From the IMG/VR virus record IMGVR_UViG_3300012954_000073, positions 1-24,565 of that record: 24,565 nucleotides of DNA. One strand, 5' to 3'. The DNA comes from a virus. The notes below the pieces were generated by a model. The model ran no database searches and was not told the origin of the DNA. It saw only the letters and a list, made by a program, of their open reading frames with translations. A program made the translations under genes and the position numbers. Numbering within the stretch: the first letter of the stretch is position 1; each line of letters starts with the position of its first letter. This document shows, piece by piece, positions 1-8,072 of this stretch.

Positions 1-652
1 GATTACCAGTTTGAAAATTACTATTAAATTCTATTGTTACACTTTCATTTAATTTTTTATCTATAAGAGTTTGTAAAAATTTTAAAACAGGCTTAACAAC
101 ACTAGGTTCGCCGCCTGTAAAATATACCCTAGACCCAGGTTCTACTGTATCTAATAGTATTTCGAGATCCTGATCATTGTAAGGAGTTGTAAGATTTTTA
201 TTCTTTACCCAATCATATATTTGTTTATAGTGACTCATGTGATCACTTGATCTTTTTACCTCATCGTTTATTAAACTACTGCTTTTAGGATTACACGTAA
301 CACAACCTAAATTACATTTATTACTAAGACGTAAATCAATCAGATCGTACCCAATAGTTTTTAAATGATCTAGTTCTATGTTATCTTTTTTATATTTGCT
401 TTTATAGTTTTCTATTTCTCTAAGACGCTTACTACTGCCATTTGCTTTTTCATTCTTTTCGCAATCCCAACATCCTTTATGGAACTTGTCATTTAAAAAA
501 TCTTGTTCCATTTCTTTCCATAGTTTACTAGTCTTGTACTCTTGTAAAGATCCATGAAAGGAATAAAGCTGGTCATATCTACAACACGGTCTATAACCGC
601 CCGAAGGATCAGTTGCTATTCCATTGTAAATCAATGGACACATCTTATTCAT
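1..652 (-). CDS. Radical SAM protein with N-terminal SPASM/twitch-like cysteines (3' end cut off by window edge)
   Basis: I translated the stretch left of the PP-loop gene by hand on the minus strand. It is open from an ATG at 650-652 to the window edge (about 217 residues), so the C-terminus is missing. Seen: Cys5, Cys23-Cys24 and Cys61-x2-Cys64, then the radical SAM signature Cys113-x3-Cys117-x2-Cys120 and a GGEP motif at about 180-183 (YFTGGEP), the usual SAM-binding loop. The order of cysteines matches three other genes here (2911-4287, 4280-5599, 5596-6996). Known of the family: the CxxxCxxC motif binds a 4Fe-4S cluster that cleaves S-adenosylmethionine to a 5'-deoxyadenosyl radical; SPASM/twitch cysteines bind auxiliary clusters. 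Its substrate is unknown. The start overlaps the upstream stop by 8 bases (ATGAATAA), which suggests translational coupling. A second in-frame ATG lies at 641-643. Family call is firm, exact start less so. Confidence 0.88.
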   Translation of the reverse strand, partial: MNKMCPLIYNGIATDPSGGYRPCCRYDQLYSFHGSLQEYKTSKLWKEMEQDFLNDKFHKGCWDCEKNEKANGSSKRLREIENYKSKYKKDNIELDHLKTIGYDLIDLRLSNKCNLGCVTCNPKSSSLINDEVKRSSDHMSHYKQIYDWVKNKNLTTPYNDQDLEILLDTVEPGSRVYFTGGEPSVVKPVLKFLQTLIDKKLNESVTIEFNSNFQTGN

Positions 653-1304
653 ATCTGCCGAAACCCCAATACCTTTCACAACAAAACCAACATTTATCTT
701 CACAGTGTTTGCTGAAATCGTCAGTAAATGTTTCGCAACTTCTTGTTAATGGAAATAAATCATCAAGCACACCAAAATATTCATACAACTCTTTTACACC
801 CTTTTTATCAATGTTAATTAAAGGTCTAAATATTCTGTTATCTAAAACTGTCTCTCTATATTTTCCAGCACTCCTATCATCAGCTGGGCCAGGTTGAACA
901 ACAAAACTATCTGCAATATCCTGTGGTGGATTTTTTGTAATTCCTACAAAATGACAATCAATTTGTTTATTCTTGTAGCAATTATCTACCACTGTCTTTT
1001 GTACATCAGCATATGATTCAGGATGATAATTGACTCCGGTAAAATGTTTACCAAACTTAATGCCTGGAAATTTTTCTTGCATATAGAATATAACTTTCGT
1101 TGCAAATTGTAATTGAAATGCTTTACCTGCGTGACAAACTGTAATAGGATTAATTTCACAAATTTTTTCATTATCATGAATATATTTACAAAGCATATAC
1201 AAAACTATTGCACTATCTGCTCCTCCACTTAATTTTATTCCTATATTTTTATAATTTTCTGGTAAATCAAAAACTATTTTATCTTGTGTGTTTTCTATTA
1301 TCAT
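645..1304 (-). CDS. PP-loop ATPase (ATP pyrophosphatase family), QueC-like layout
   Basis: This 219-residue protein has the PP-loop signature SGGADS at residues 26-31, close to the N-terminus, as in ATP pyrophosphatases that adenylate a substrate (QueC, TilS, PAPS reductase, asparagine synthase-type enzymes). The C-terminus carries a cysteine group, Cys190, Cys201, Cys205, Cys208 and Cys209, spaced much like the zinc site of QueC (C-x8-C-x2-C-x2-C) but not identical, and the total length is close to QueC. The gene lacks other 7-deazaguanine genes as neighbours (no FolE, QueD or DpdA seen), so I do not call it queC. It sits between two radical SAM genes, overlapping the upstream one by ATGA (1301-1304) and the downstream one by 8 bases. 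A role in activating a carboxyl or carbonyl group for amide or thio transfer on the same substrate as its neighbours is an inference. Confidence 0.8.
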   Translation of the reverse strand: MIIENTQDKIVFDLPENYKNIGIKLSGGADSAIVLYMLCKYIHDNEKICEINPITVCHAGKAFQLQFATKVIFYMQEKFPGIKFGKHFTGVNYHPESYADVQKTVVDNCYKNKQIDCHFVGITKNPPQDIADSFVVQPGPADDRSAGKYRETVLDNRIFRPLINIDKKGVKELYEYFGVLDDLFPLTRSCETFTDDFSKHCEDKCWFCCERYWGFGRYE

Positions 1305-2359
1305 AAATTTTCTCTCACTGTATTTTTTCCGTATCCACTGCTGAATTCAAATTTGTTTCCGCAAGTCCTTCCACAAGTATATATTCGCTTGTACTTATTT
1401 GATTGATCATTCCAGGATCTATCTAAATATGTTGCAAAAAACTCGTGATTCAAAACATTCCAACCGTGTTTACGCATGTCATTAAAGTTTGCTCCATAAA
1501 TTTTATATATGTGATCAAAACTTTTTCTTTGCGGATTACTTGGTCCAAAATATGCAGGCGCTCCCATCCAAGTGCAAGGCCATAATTTCATTTGCATATC
1601 TATAAAAACACTTTTTTCTTGCTTGTATTTGCAAGTAATCGGTGTCTGTTCTATGTATGTTTCAAAGCTATTGTATTTTCTTTTAATTTCATTCATATCT
1701 TTTTGATTATGATTGTCTTTTTTGTCTTTTACTACTGTGCCTTTTTTTGTTTTTATTTGTTTTTGTTGTTGTTCTGCAAATCTACCAGTGTATTTTGCGT
1801 TAAATTGTTTGAAACCCATATCTGTTGCAATTTTTTTAGCTTCTTCTATTTGATGGTAGTTGTGTTCAAACTCGATAAAATACCAACGTGCATTTCCTCC
1901 AGCATCTATAAATGCTTTTGCATTTTCCATTATCTTGTCGAAGTTGCTGTTTACTCTGTACAAGTGGTTTGTATCTGCTAATCCGTCTATGCTAAAGTTT
2001 ACAATGATACGGTCACTCTTTTGTGCAAGGTCACGCCACCATTGTTTGCTCCTGGCGCTTCCGTTCACAGCCATCTTAAACTCTTTGACTCCTTTCTTTA
2101 TGCTGTAATCTATACAATCGTCAAGTGTAGGGCTTGCAAGACTGTCACCAAAATTTCCACAGTGGAATAACTTAACAGTGTCCTTTACAAATGGTTCAAG
2201 TATAATCTTATAGTCATCTAGTGTTGTGTCATCGATAGGCATGTAAGGATTAAGTTCAGTTTGACTACCGTGAAATCTTGCACATTGAGGACAGGCAAGT
2301 TGACACCTGCTAGTATGATCCATTTGTATAGTTTTTATTTGATCAATGTCAAGAAACAT
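1301..2359 (-). CDS. Radical SAM/SPASM-like protein with GNFGD variant motif
   Basis: This 352-residue protein has the radical SAM signature Cys19-x3-Cys23-x2-Cys26 near its N-terminus, a GNFGD motif at 68-72 where most relatives have GGE(P), a conserved SIDGL at 123-127, and C-terminal cysteines (243, 262, 329, 333) consistent with a SPASM-type auxiliary iron-sulfur cluster. Residues about 195-230 are a Lys/Gln/Asn-rich linker. It is clearly a paralogue of the protein at 7005-8072: both share SxDGLxDTNHxYR, FEHNxHQ and KxTGRF or KYTGRF segments and a lysine-rich insert at the same place. SPASM radical SAM enzymes often modify peptides or proteins, but the substrate here cannot be read from sequence. 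Translation is probably coupled: 11-base overlap with the gene upstream (2349-2359) and ATGA overlap with the gene downstream. Confidence 0.88.
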   Translation of the reverse strand: MFLDIDQIKTIQMDHTSRCQLACPQCARFHGSQTELNPYMPIDDTTLDDYKIILEPFVKDTVKLFHCGNFGDSLASPTLDDCIDYSIKKGVKEFKMAVNGSARSKQWWRDLAQKSDRIIVNFSIDGLADTNHLYRVNSNFDKIMENAKAFIDAGGNARWYFIEFEHNYHQIEEAKKIATDMGFKQFNAKYTGRFAEQQQKQIKTKKGTVVKDKKDNHNQKDMNEIKRKYNSFETYIEQTPITCKYKQEKSVFIDMQMKLWPCTWMGAPAYFGPSNPQRKSFDHIYKIYGANFNDMRKHGWNVLNHEFFATYLDRSWNDQSNKYKRIYTCGRTCGNKFEFSSGYGKNTVRENL

Positions 2360-2924
2360 CTATGCTCTCAAATCTTAAATTCCTATAAATTTGTTTTACA
2401 TCGCACGTTGCATTCCATCTATAGGCTCCGAATTTAATAAAAGGTCCTCCGCCGTCAACCAAAATCAAGCCTTTAACTTTTTTTGAATAAGGTTGTTTGT
2501 CAAATGCAAATTGAATAGACACATATTCCTTTTCTACTTGTATTTTGGCTTCAATATGTAGTTTTCCTGTATATGTTCCTACAAATAAGTCTTGATTAGA
2601 AGAGGTATGTATAATTATTTCGCCTCTTATTACTCGTATTGCGACAGGTGGTCTACCGCCTCTACGATTATCATGAATTTGAAATAAATGAAAAAGTTCT
2701 GCATGAATTAGTTCATCACTAATTGTTTCAACATCAGCAGACCAAACGTAATTACCTAGCTCTAGTATATCAGATTTTACTTCTTGTCTTTCCTTAAATT
2801 CATATGATCCTTTTAAAGGAACATCGTCGTCTGGACACAATCCTACATCACCCTTTTTGAGGTTAAATTCAAAATAATCTTTTTCTTGTATCCATCCTTC
2901 AACACCGCAATCAGATTTGAACAT
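2349..2924 (-). CDS. Polysaccharide-lyase-like jelly-roll protein (tentative)
   Basis: This 191-residue protein has no signal peptide or membrane segment. Its pattern of segments resembles heparin-lyase/PL20-type beta-jelly-roll proteins: a QIHDN stretch at 82-86 followed by RPPVAIRV at 91-98, then FIKFGAYRW at 162-170 and IYRNLRF at 179-185, which correspond to the QIH, PPxxL/I, KxGxYR and xDNVR/F-type segments I associate with those families. This is recognition by eye only. The protein is short for a complete lyase domain (the missing part would be N-terminal), so it might only bind glycan. It lies inside the radical SAM operon, overlapping both neighbours (14 bases at 2911-2924, 11 bases at 2349-2359). 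A glycan-related role would fit the glycosyltransferases upstream. Confidence 0.5.
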   Translation of the reverse strand: MFKSDCGVEGWIQEKDYFEFNLKKGDVGLCPDDDVPLKGSYEFKERQEVKSDILELGNYVWSADVETISDELIHAELFHLFQIHDNRRGGRPPVAIRVIRGEIIIHTSSNQDLFVGTYTGKLHIEAKIQVEKEYVSIQFAFDKQPYSKKVKGLILVDGGGPFIKFGAYRWNATCDVKQIYRNLRFESIDVS

Positions 2925-4287
2925 TTTCCGTATCCTTTAGGAGTTCATATAACTCCGGAATAGATTCTTCTATATTATGCCCTCTTATTTTATCTAACCG
3001 TCTAGTTGCTTGCCAAAACATAGGTAATGCTTCACTAAAATCTTTTGCATACATATAATCTACGTATTGGTCTAATAATCCTACTGCATCTCTTCTACTT
3101 GCTTCTTTGCGTTTTTCAGTCCAATCAGTTTTATCAATTATTTCTAATAATCTTGGTTTATAATTTTCATATTTTTGTTTGACATGATCTTTGGCCCATT
3201 TAGGTAACATCCTTATATTATAAAACTTAGGTCCGTGTAACGGATGTGGTGTTATGATAGGGCGCCATTCATCGTCATTTACTCTTGGTATTTTGTTTAA
3301 TAATATCCACTCCATATATTCAGGAAAATGTAACACATTGAATACATTAATTGTAGCGGCAATCCAAACTTTAAAATTGCCTTCGGCTTTACTGACTTTT
3401 AATAAATTTTCATGAATCTTTTCGAACCTACTCGGAGGTCTCATATAATACTGTATATCTCCTACACCATCGACACTTGCTCCAATATTAACTTGTTTAA
3501 AGTGTTTCCATATATCCCAGGCACGTTGTGGAATATTTGTCATGTTGCTATTATATTCAACAATAATATTTTTTGCACAGTCTTGATCAACACATTTTTG
3601 TAGAAACTCATAGTGTCGATCAATCATCAAAGGCTCTCCGCCGACTATGTATAGCTTACGTATTTCTGAAATATTTCTATCCATTTGTACCCAGTAGTGA
3701 TCACTTTCGTGCCAGTTGTACAGATCAGTTTCTGGTTCATATTTTCCCTTGGCGTTTTTAACAAGTTTTACTTTTCCATGACTGTCTTTATAACTATCGC
3801 CCCATAGTTTAACTTGATCTTCATACCACATACTACTATCAGTAGGACCACACATACGGCATTTCAAATTACATAAATTACCAAAGCGTACATCATAGAA
3901 GCTACAGTTAATTTCATCTTCGCGTATAGTTCCGTCTATATCTGTTTTGGATAAAAGATCATCCCAATCAAATTCACCTCTTTCTATCCATATTTTGTTT
4001 TCGTATTCTATACGTGCATTCATTCCAGAATCCACTTCAGTTTGACATCTTACACATTCGGGATGCCATTTACCTTCCATCATGTATTTTCTTATTTCTT
4101 TTGATAATTCACTATTACGAACTTTTTTAAGGTCAGCTGTACGTGCATTATATTCTCGACCATCTTCGTCACGTAATATTCCGCCTGTTGGTCCATGTTG
4201 TGCTTGGCAACATACACGAATGTCACCATTAGCTCTAAGACTTTGACTCATCCAAGGAACAGGACACAATGTTTGAGGTTTATTCAT
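2911..4287 (-). CDS. Radical SAM protein with N-terminal SPASM/twitch-like domain
   Basis: This 458-residue protein starts with a cysteine module: CPVPW (Cys8), Cys26-Cys27, and Cys78-x2-Cys81, the layout usual for a SPASM/twitch auxiliary-cluster domain but placed before the core. The radical SAM core follows with Cys139-x3-Cys143-x2-Cys146 and IVGGEP (GGEP 216-219), then ASVDG near 270-273. The last ~215 residues have no cysteine beyond those of the core region, so no C-terminal auxiliary cluster is evident; the tail ends with an RGHNIEESIPELYELL segment that resembles the tails of its two neighbours. Paralogues: 4280-5599, 5596-6996 and the partial gene at 1-652. It begins inside the stop of the upstream gene (ATGAATAA, 4280-4287) and overlaps the next gene by 14 bases. 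The family is secure; the substrate is unknown. Confidence 0.9.
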   Translation of the reverse strand: MNKPQTLCPVPWMSQSLRANGDIRVCCQAQHGPTGGILRDEDGREYNARTADLKKVRNSELSKEIRKYMMEGKWHPECVRCQTEVDSGMNARIEYENKIWIERGEFDWDDLLSKTDIDGTIREDEINCSFYDVRFGNLCNLKCRMCGPTDSSMWYEDQVKLWGDSYKDSHGKVKLVKNAKGKYEPETDLYNWHESDHYWVQMDRNISEIRKLYIVGGEPLMIDRHYEFLQKCVDQDCAKNIIVEYNSNMTNIPQRAWDIWKHFKQVNIGASVDGVGDIQYYMRPPSRFEKIHENLLKVSKAEGNFKVWIAATINVFNVLHFPEYMEWILLNKIPRVNDDEWRPIITPHPLHGPKFYNIRMLPKWAKDHVKQKYENYKPRLLEIIDKTDWTEKRKEASRRDAVGLLDQYVDYMYAKDFSEALPMFWQATRRLDKIRGHNIEESIPELYELLKDTENVQI

Positions 4288-5599
4288 TTAGATACTCCAG
4301 ATGAGGGAAAGTTTTCCAATAGTCTACACCACGTAAGTCGTTTAGTTTAAGATAGTATTCTTTTGCTTTTTTATTTAAAATATTATCTATTCTAGTATCT
4401 GCAGATAAGGCTTTAATCAATCCTTGTATAGTCTTTGTTTCTCTATTTTTGTGTTTACTATTATTGCATAACCAACTTTGTTCAATAAATTTTTTCAAAT
4501 CTTCTATTTCCTGTTGGCGATATTTTAAAGGCACAAGTTCATGCCGCATCCATTCTTTACCACGTACACTTGTAAATCCTAAATGAAAACGTTCATTATT
4601 AGTCCTAGCACACATATTATCAAAATATTCTAACATTGGCACAAGGCCTACACAGTTTAATGCTTGTAGGCAAGTTTGTGTAACCATTTCCCATCGATCA
4701 TGCAAATTATTTGAATTTTCAATGCTATTAATTACACTATCCCATTTAGTATGGTAACGTATCAATTCATCTTTTTCTTGTCCTGCATCAATACTAAAAC
4801 GTAATAATCCGCCTTTGAAATGATTTAGTAAATCAATTATTTCATCAGTAATTAGGGTAGCATTTGTGCTTATATCTAAGCTAATATTTTTTGCAAAGTC
4901 TGTACGTGCAATTTCCCAAATAAAATCTATACTGTGCCTATCTGCAAAAACTTCTCCGCCTCTAAATTCCATATATAAAACATGCTCAAGATTTGTCATA
5001 ATTTGTTCTCGAAAGAATTTGCTTTGACTGAGATATTCTTCTCCTGAACGCTTGGCAATATCAAGACTACCTTGCATTTGATTAGTCATTTTATTGCCCC
5101 ATTTAGAATATTCTTTGTACATCATACTACTTAAATTAGGAGAACACATCACGCAACTAAGATTACATTTTGTACTAAGCCTAACTTCCCACCATTGAGG
5201 CATGACGTCTACATAACCATTTGCATCATAATATTTTTTTAGCAAAGGTTTCACACGTTCATAAAATCTTTTATTTTTACCTGTGCGTTTACTTCCAAAT
5301 CCGCTATTTTCCATTCTAAAGCAAAAATCACAATTTGATATACGTTCGCCATTTAGCATTTTCATGCGGAAATCACGCATAAATTTACCATTCCATAAAT
5401 CTTCTATTTTATCTTTACTAAGATTATATACGTCTGTATTGCTGGAATAATTTTCATCTGTAATTTCGTCAAGTGTCATTTCTTTTGGAATACCAAAATC
5501 TATACCTTCGATACTACAACATACTCTTGCATCTCCTTTTCCTCTAGTATTAAGTTGCACAAAAGGAACTATGCAAAAGTTTTTCTCTTTTACATTCAT
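4280..5599 (-). CDS. Radical SAM protein with N-terminal SPASM/twitch-like domain
   Basis: I place the start at the ATG at 5597-5599 (439 residues), not at the further upstream in-frame ATG ending at 5647. The chosen start is preceded by AAGGA with 6 bases spacing, overlaps the upstream stop as ATGA (5596-5599), and puts the conserved FCIVPF segment at the N-terminus as in its paralogues. Seen: Cys9, Cys27-Cys28, Cys90-x2-Cys93, then the radical SAM signature Cys145-x3-Cys149-x2-Cys152 and RGGE with GGE at 214-216 (followed by V, not P). The C-terminus has RGVDYWKTFPHLEYL, matching the RG...P.L tail of the two flanking paralogues. Function: auxiliary-cluster radical SAM enzyme of unknown substrate. 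Compared with its sisters it keeps a few scattered cysteines after the core, with no clear cluster pattern. Confidence 0.9.
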   Translation of the reverse strand: MNVKEKNFCIVPFVQLNTRGKGDARVCCSIEGIDFGIPKEMTLDEITDENYSSNTDVYNLSKDKIEDLWNGKFMRDFRMKMLNGERISNCDFCFRMENSGFGSKRTGKNKRFYERVKPLLKKYYDANGYVDVMPQWWEVRLSTKCNLSCVMCSPNLSSMMYKEYSKWGNKMTNQMQGSLDIAKRSGEEYLSQSKFFREQIMTNLEHVLYMEFRGGEVFADRHSIDFIWEIARTDFAKNISLDISTNATLITDEIIDLLNHFKGGLLRFSIDAGQEKDELIRYHTKWDSVINSIENSNNLHDRWEMVTQTCLQALNCVGLVPMLEYFDNMCARTNNERFHLGFTSVRGKEWMRHELVPLKYRQQEIEDLKKFIEQSWLCNNSKHKNRETKTIQGLIKALSADTRIDNILNKKAKEYYLKLNDLRGVDYWKTFPHLEYLNE

Positions 5600-6996
5600 A
5601 CAATATCCTTTAAGATAGGAAATACCTGCGGAAACTTTTCCGTCCAACCACGTTGCTTGTTGATAAGATTTAGATATTCTTTTGTTTCAGGAAGCCTAGC
5701 ACTCCAATCTTCAGAATTCATAAAGTTAATAATACCTTTGTATCGCTTCATACCATAAGGAGCAGCAAGCCATTGCTCCTTAGTAATGCCTGCTTCTTGT
5801 ACACCTGTAAACAGTTGCCAATTTTCTTCTAGCCAAGGATAAAATTCGTTTTCATATTTGTCTGTAACCTGTTGCTTTATATCTTGTGGCAAAACTTTTA
5901 CATTCAATTGTGGAGGCCAATATGCAAAGTGCATGTTAATGCCGCCGGCTCCTAAAGGCCATTTGTTTAATTTTTTAAATCCTTGCTGTACTTTCCATTG
6001 TACAAACTCAGGAATATATGCAACATTTAGTGCCATGATTGTTGTTGCTGTTGTAACTTCAACCTGCGGTGCTGTGTTGTCTAGCATATGGAACACACGC
6101 TCTTGGTGCTCCCAGTTGCTAGGATAGCGTATGTAATTGTTTTGTTCACCATACGCATCAATGCTATAATGAAAACGCACACGTTTAAAATGGCTCCATA
6201 ACTCTGGTAAATCTTTACGCCATTCTACTGCATTTGAATTGTATCTAAGTTCTATACCTTTTGCATGTCCGCGTTTAATACATTCTTCTAATAGTTCGTA
6301 ATGTTCTTCAATGATAAGACTTTCACCACCTGCAAAATACAGCTGATACATGTGCGGAATCTGATCCATAAGATCGTTCCAAAAACGTGGGTTGTTTTTG
6401 TGCCAGTTATAGCTTGCTCCGTCATTACGACCTTTGTTTTTCCATTGACTTGTGTGCTTTAATTTCTCATTTTCTATTTTTGGATAGATCTCTTGCCATT
6501 CTTTGATCCATCCTGTTGAGTCGTGCGGTGAACACATGACACAAGCAAGCTGACACTTTGAACCCATACGCAAATCGATATAACGGATCTTAGGAGGAAT
6601 AGTACCATCTTCCTTGGTTTCGTCAACCAACTGCTGTAGATCATATCTGTTACCCCAATATTCAGTTTCCCAGTTACGTTTACTTAAATGTCCTGCATCT
6701 TCTTCTTTGTAACACTTTAAACAACTAGCAGGTTTTTCACCACGTAACATCATTTTACGAACATTACGCATATAACCACTGTTCCATGCTTCTTCTAAAG
6801 TTGTATGATTAAAGTTAGCAGGTATGCCGTCATCATTTTTAACAACACCAACTTCTCCGCCGCCAATTTTTTTATTTGAATCTGGGTCTTGGACTGAACT
6901 TGCATTTGATGTACAGCAAGTTCTCATTTTACCGTCAGGTCTACTACTTAGGTGTAACCAAGGTAGAGCACAAAATGTAGGGGAAATATCACTCAT
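5596..6996 (-). CDS. Radical SAM protein with N-terminal SPASM/twitch-like domain
   Basis: This 466-residue protein shows the N-terminal module most clearly: FCALPW (Cys9), a DGKMRTCC segment (Cys27-Cys28), a LEEAWNSGYMRNVRKMML stretch and Cys92-x2-Cys95. That is the order seen in classical SPASM domains (PW, pDG, CC, eiWns, lR, CxxC), which are normally C-terminal to the core. The radical SAM signature is Cys148-x3-Cys152-x2-Cys155, and the SAM-binding loop reads AGGES (GGES 223-226). A SIDAYG segment follows. No cysteine is seen in the C-terminal half, and the tail RGWTEKFPQVFPIL matches its paralogues. It is separated from the gene upstream by 8 bases, the only non-overlapping junction in the operon, and overlaps the next gene by ATGA. 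The substrate is unknown. Confidence 0.92.
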   Translation of the reverse strand: MSDISPTFCALPWLHLSSRPDGKMRTCCTSNASSVQDPDSNKKIGGGEVGVVKNDDGIPANFNHTTLEEAWNSGYMRNVRKMMLRGEKPASCLKCYKEEDAGHLSKRNWETEYWGNRYDLQQLVDETKEDGTIPPKIRYIDLRMGSKCQLACVMCSPHDSTGWIKEWQEIYPKIENEKLKHTSQWKNKGRNDGASYNWHKNNPRFWNDLMDQIPHMYQLYFAGGESLIIEEHYELLEECIKRGHAKGIELRYNSNAVEWRKDLPELWSHFKRVRFHYSIDAYGEQNNYIRYPSNWEHQERVFHMLDNTAPQVEVTTATTIMALNVAYIPEFVQWKVQQGFKKLNKWPLGAGGINMHFAYWPPQLNVKVLPQDIKQQVTDKYENEFYPWLEENWQLFTGVQEAGITKEQWLAAPYGMKRYKGIINFMNSEDWSARLPETKEYLNLINKQRGWTEKFPQVFPILKDIV

Positions 6997-7004
6997 ATTA
7001 CTAC

Positions 7005-8072
7005 TTATTTGAACTGTTCAGTGAACAGATCAAACTCGGCGCCACACTTAGTTGCACACACTTTCAGCTTGCCTTCCGAACAACTAGGTTTATTCCAACT
7101 GTTTTGTATTTGATCAAATATACCTGTATCAAAAACTTTTTGTAAACCACGTCGTGCATCTAAAGCACGTTTATCAGGAATAAAGTCCCATATCTGTTCT
7201 ACCTTAGGATCCTTATGCCACCATTTGTACATTCTCCCAGCAGTCCAACAACATGGCAATGCTAATCCTTCTGCTGTAATAAACATACTGTTGTCTTTTT
7301 TAACCTTACATATAACAGGAGTTGCATCATAGTAAGAATCCATTGATCCGTACTTTTTTAGAATTGTTTCTTGTTTGGTAAGAGCTTTGTTTTGATATTT
7401 TACTTTTGGTTTTTTAAGCTCTGCAGAGTCTTTGCCTTTGCGATCCTTGGCTTGATGGCTTTCTTTTTTATTTGTTTTTGCATCTACAAATCTGCCTGTT
7501 TTCTTTTTCATAAACTTTTCAACACCCCATTCATTAGCAAGTGTTTCTGCTTCTTCTACTTGATGTTGATTATGTTCAAAAATTAAAAAGTCCCAACGAG
7601 CTCTGCCACCAGCATTTATAAATGCTCTCATGTTACGTTCTACATTGTCCCAAACCACGTTCTGCCTGTATATGTGGTTAGTATCCCTAAGCCCGTCCAC
7701 ACTAAAAATAACAGCACCCATCCTACCATAAACTTGTGCCAGTTCTGTCCACCACTGTTCATTTTTTGCTCCTCCGTTTGTGTTCATACTCAGCCACATA
7801 TTTGGATTGTGTTCTCTAAAATAACGAAATATTTCTAGTGTGTCTTTTGCTACTATAGGATCGCCTAAGTTGCCACACATATACATTGTTTTTAATTGTT
7901 TAATAAAGTTTGACTCAAAAATCTGTTTACAATCTTCTAAGCTAAGTTCATCTAGATTAATGTGAGGGTTAATGCCTTCACCATTCATGTTACGGTCACA
8001 CATAGGACATGCTGCTTGACAATTTTGCGTGACTTCAAGATGTATTGCTTTTATATCTTTATACTGATACAT
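7005..8072 (-). CDS. Radical SAM/SPASM-like protein with GNLGD variant motif
   Basis: I choose the ATG at 8070-8072 (355 residues) over the in-frame ATG ending at 8135, because the extra 21 residues have no counterpart in the paralogue at 1301-2359, the chosen start is preceded by GGAAAGAAG, and it gives the short overlap typical of this operon (14 bases, 8059-8072). Seen: Cys18-x3-Cys22-x2-Cys25, GNLGD at 67-71 in place of GGE(P), SVDGL at about 124-128, a Lys-rich insert around 198-240, and C-terminal cysteines 255, 274, 275, 331, 339 and 343 consistent with SPASM-type clusters. It is the sister of 1301-2359, with FEHNQHQVEEA and KKTGRF conserved. Like that protein it should generate a radical on an unknown, possibly peptide, substrate. 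Confidence 0.9.
   Translation of the reverse strand: MYQYKDIKAIHLEVTQNCQAACPMCDRNMNGEGINPHINLDELSLEDCKQIFESNFIKQLKTMYMCGNLGDPIVAKDTLEIFRYFREHNPNMWLSMNTNGGAKNEQWWTELAQVYGRMGAVIFSVDGLRDTNHIYRQNVVWDNVERNMRAFINAGGRARWDFLIFEHNQHQVEEAETLANEWGVEKFMKKKTGRFVDAKTNKKESHQAKDRKGKDSAELKKPKVKYQNKALTKQETILKKYGSMDSYYDATPVICKVKKDNSMFITAEGLALPCCWTAGRMYKWWHKDPKVEQIWDFIPDKRALDARRGLQKVFDTGIFDQIQNSWNKPSCSEGKLKVCATKCGAEFDLFTEQFK

Noticed and set aside
645-1304. A 7-deazaguanine (queuosine-like) DNA modification operon
   Set aside because: Only a QueC-like PP-loop protein is present. No FolE, QueD, clear QueE or DpdA was found, and the radical SAM proteins are too large or carry auxiliary cysteines unlike QueE.
1592-1981. 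Plus-strand reading frames such as this one, and about 30 others across the window
   Set aside because: All are antisense to firmly supported minus-strand genes, lack recognisable domains and are low-complexity Phe/Ser/Leu-rich shadows.
5597-5647. ATG ending at 5647 as the start of the gene at 4280-5599
   Set aside because: It adds 16 residues not matched in paralogues and a 52-base overlap; the ATG at 5599 has AAGGA at good spacing and an ATGA overlap.
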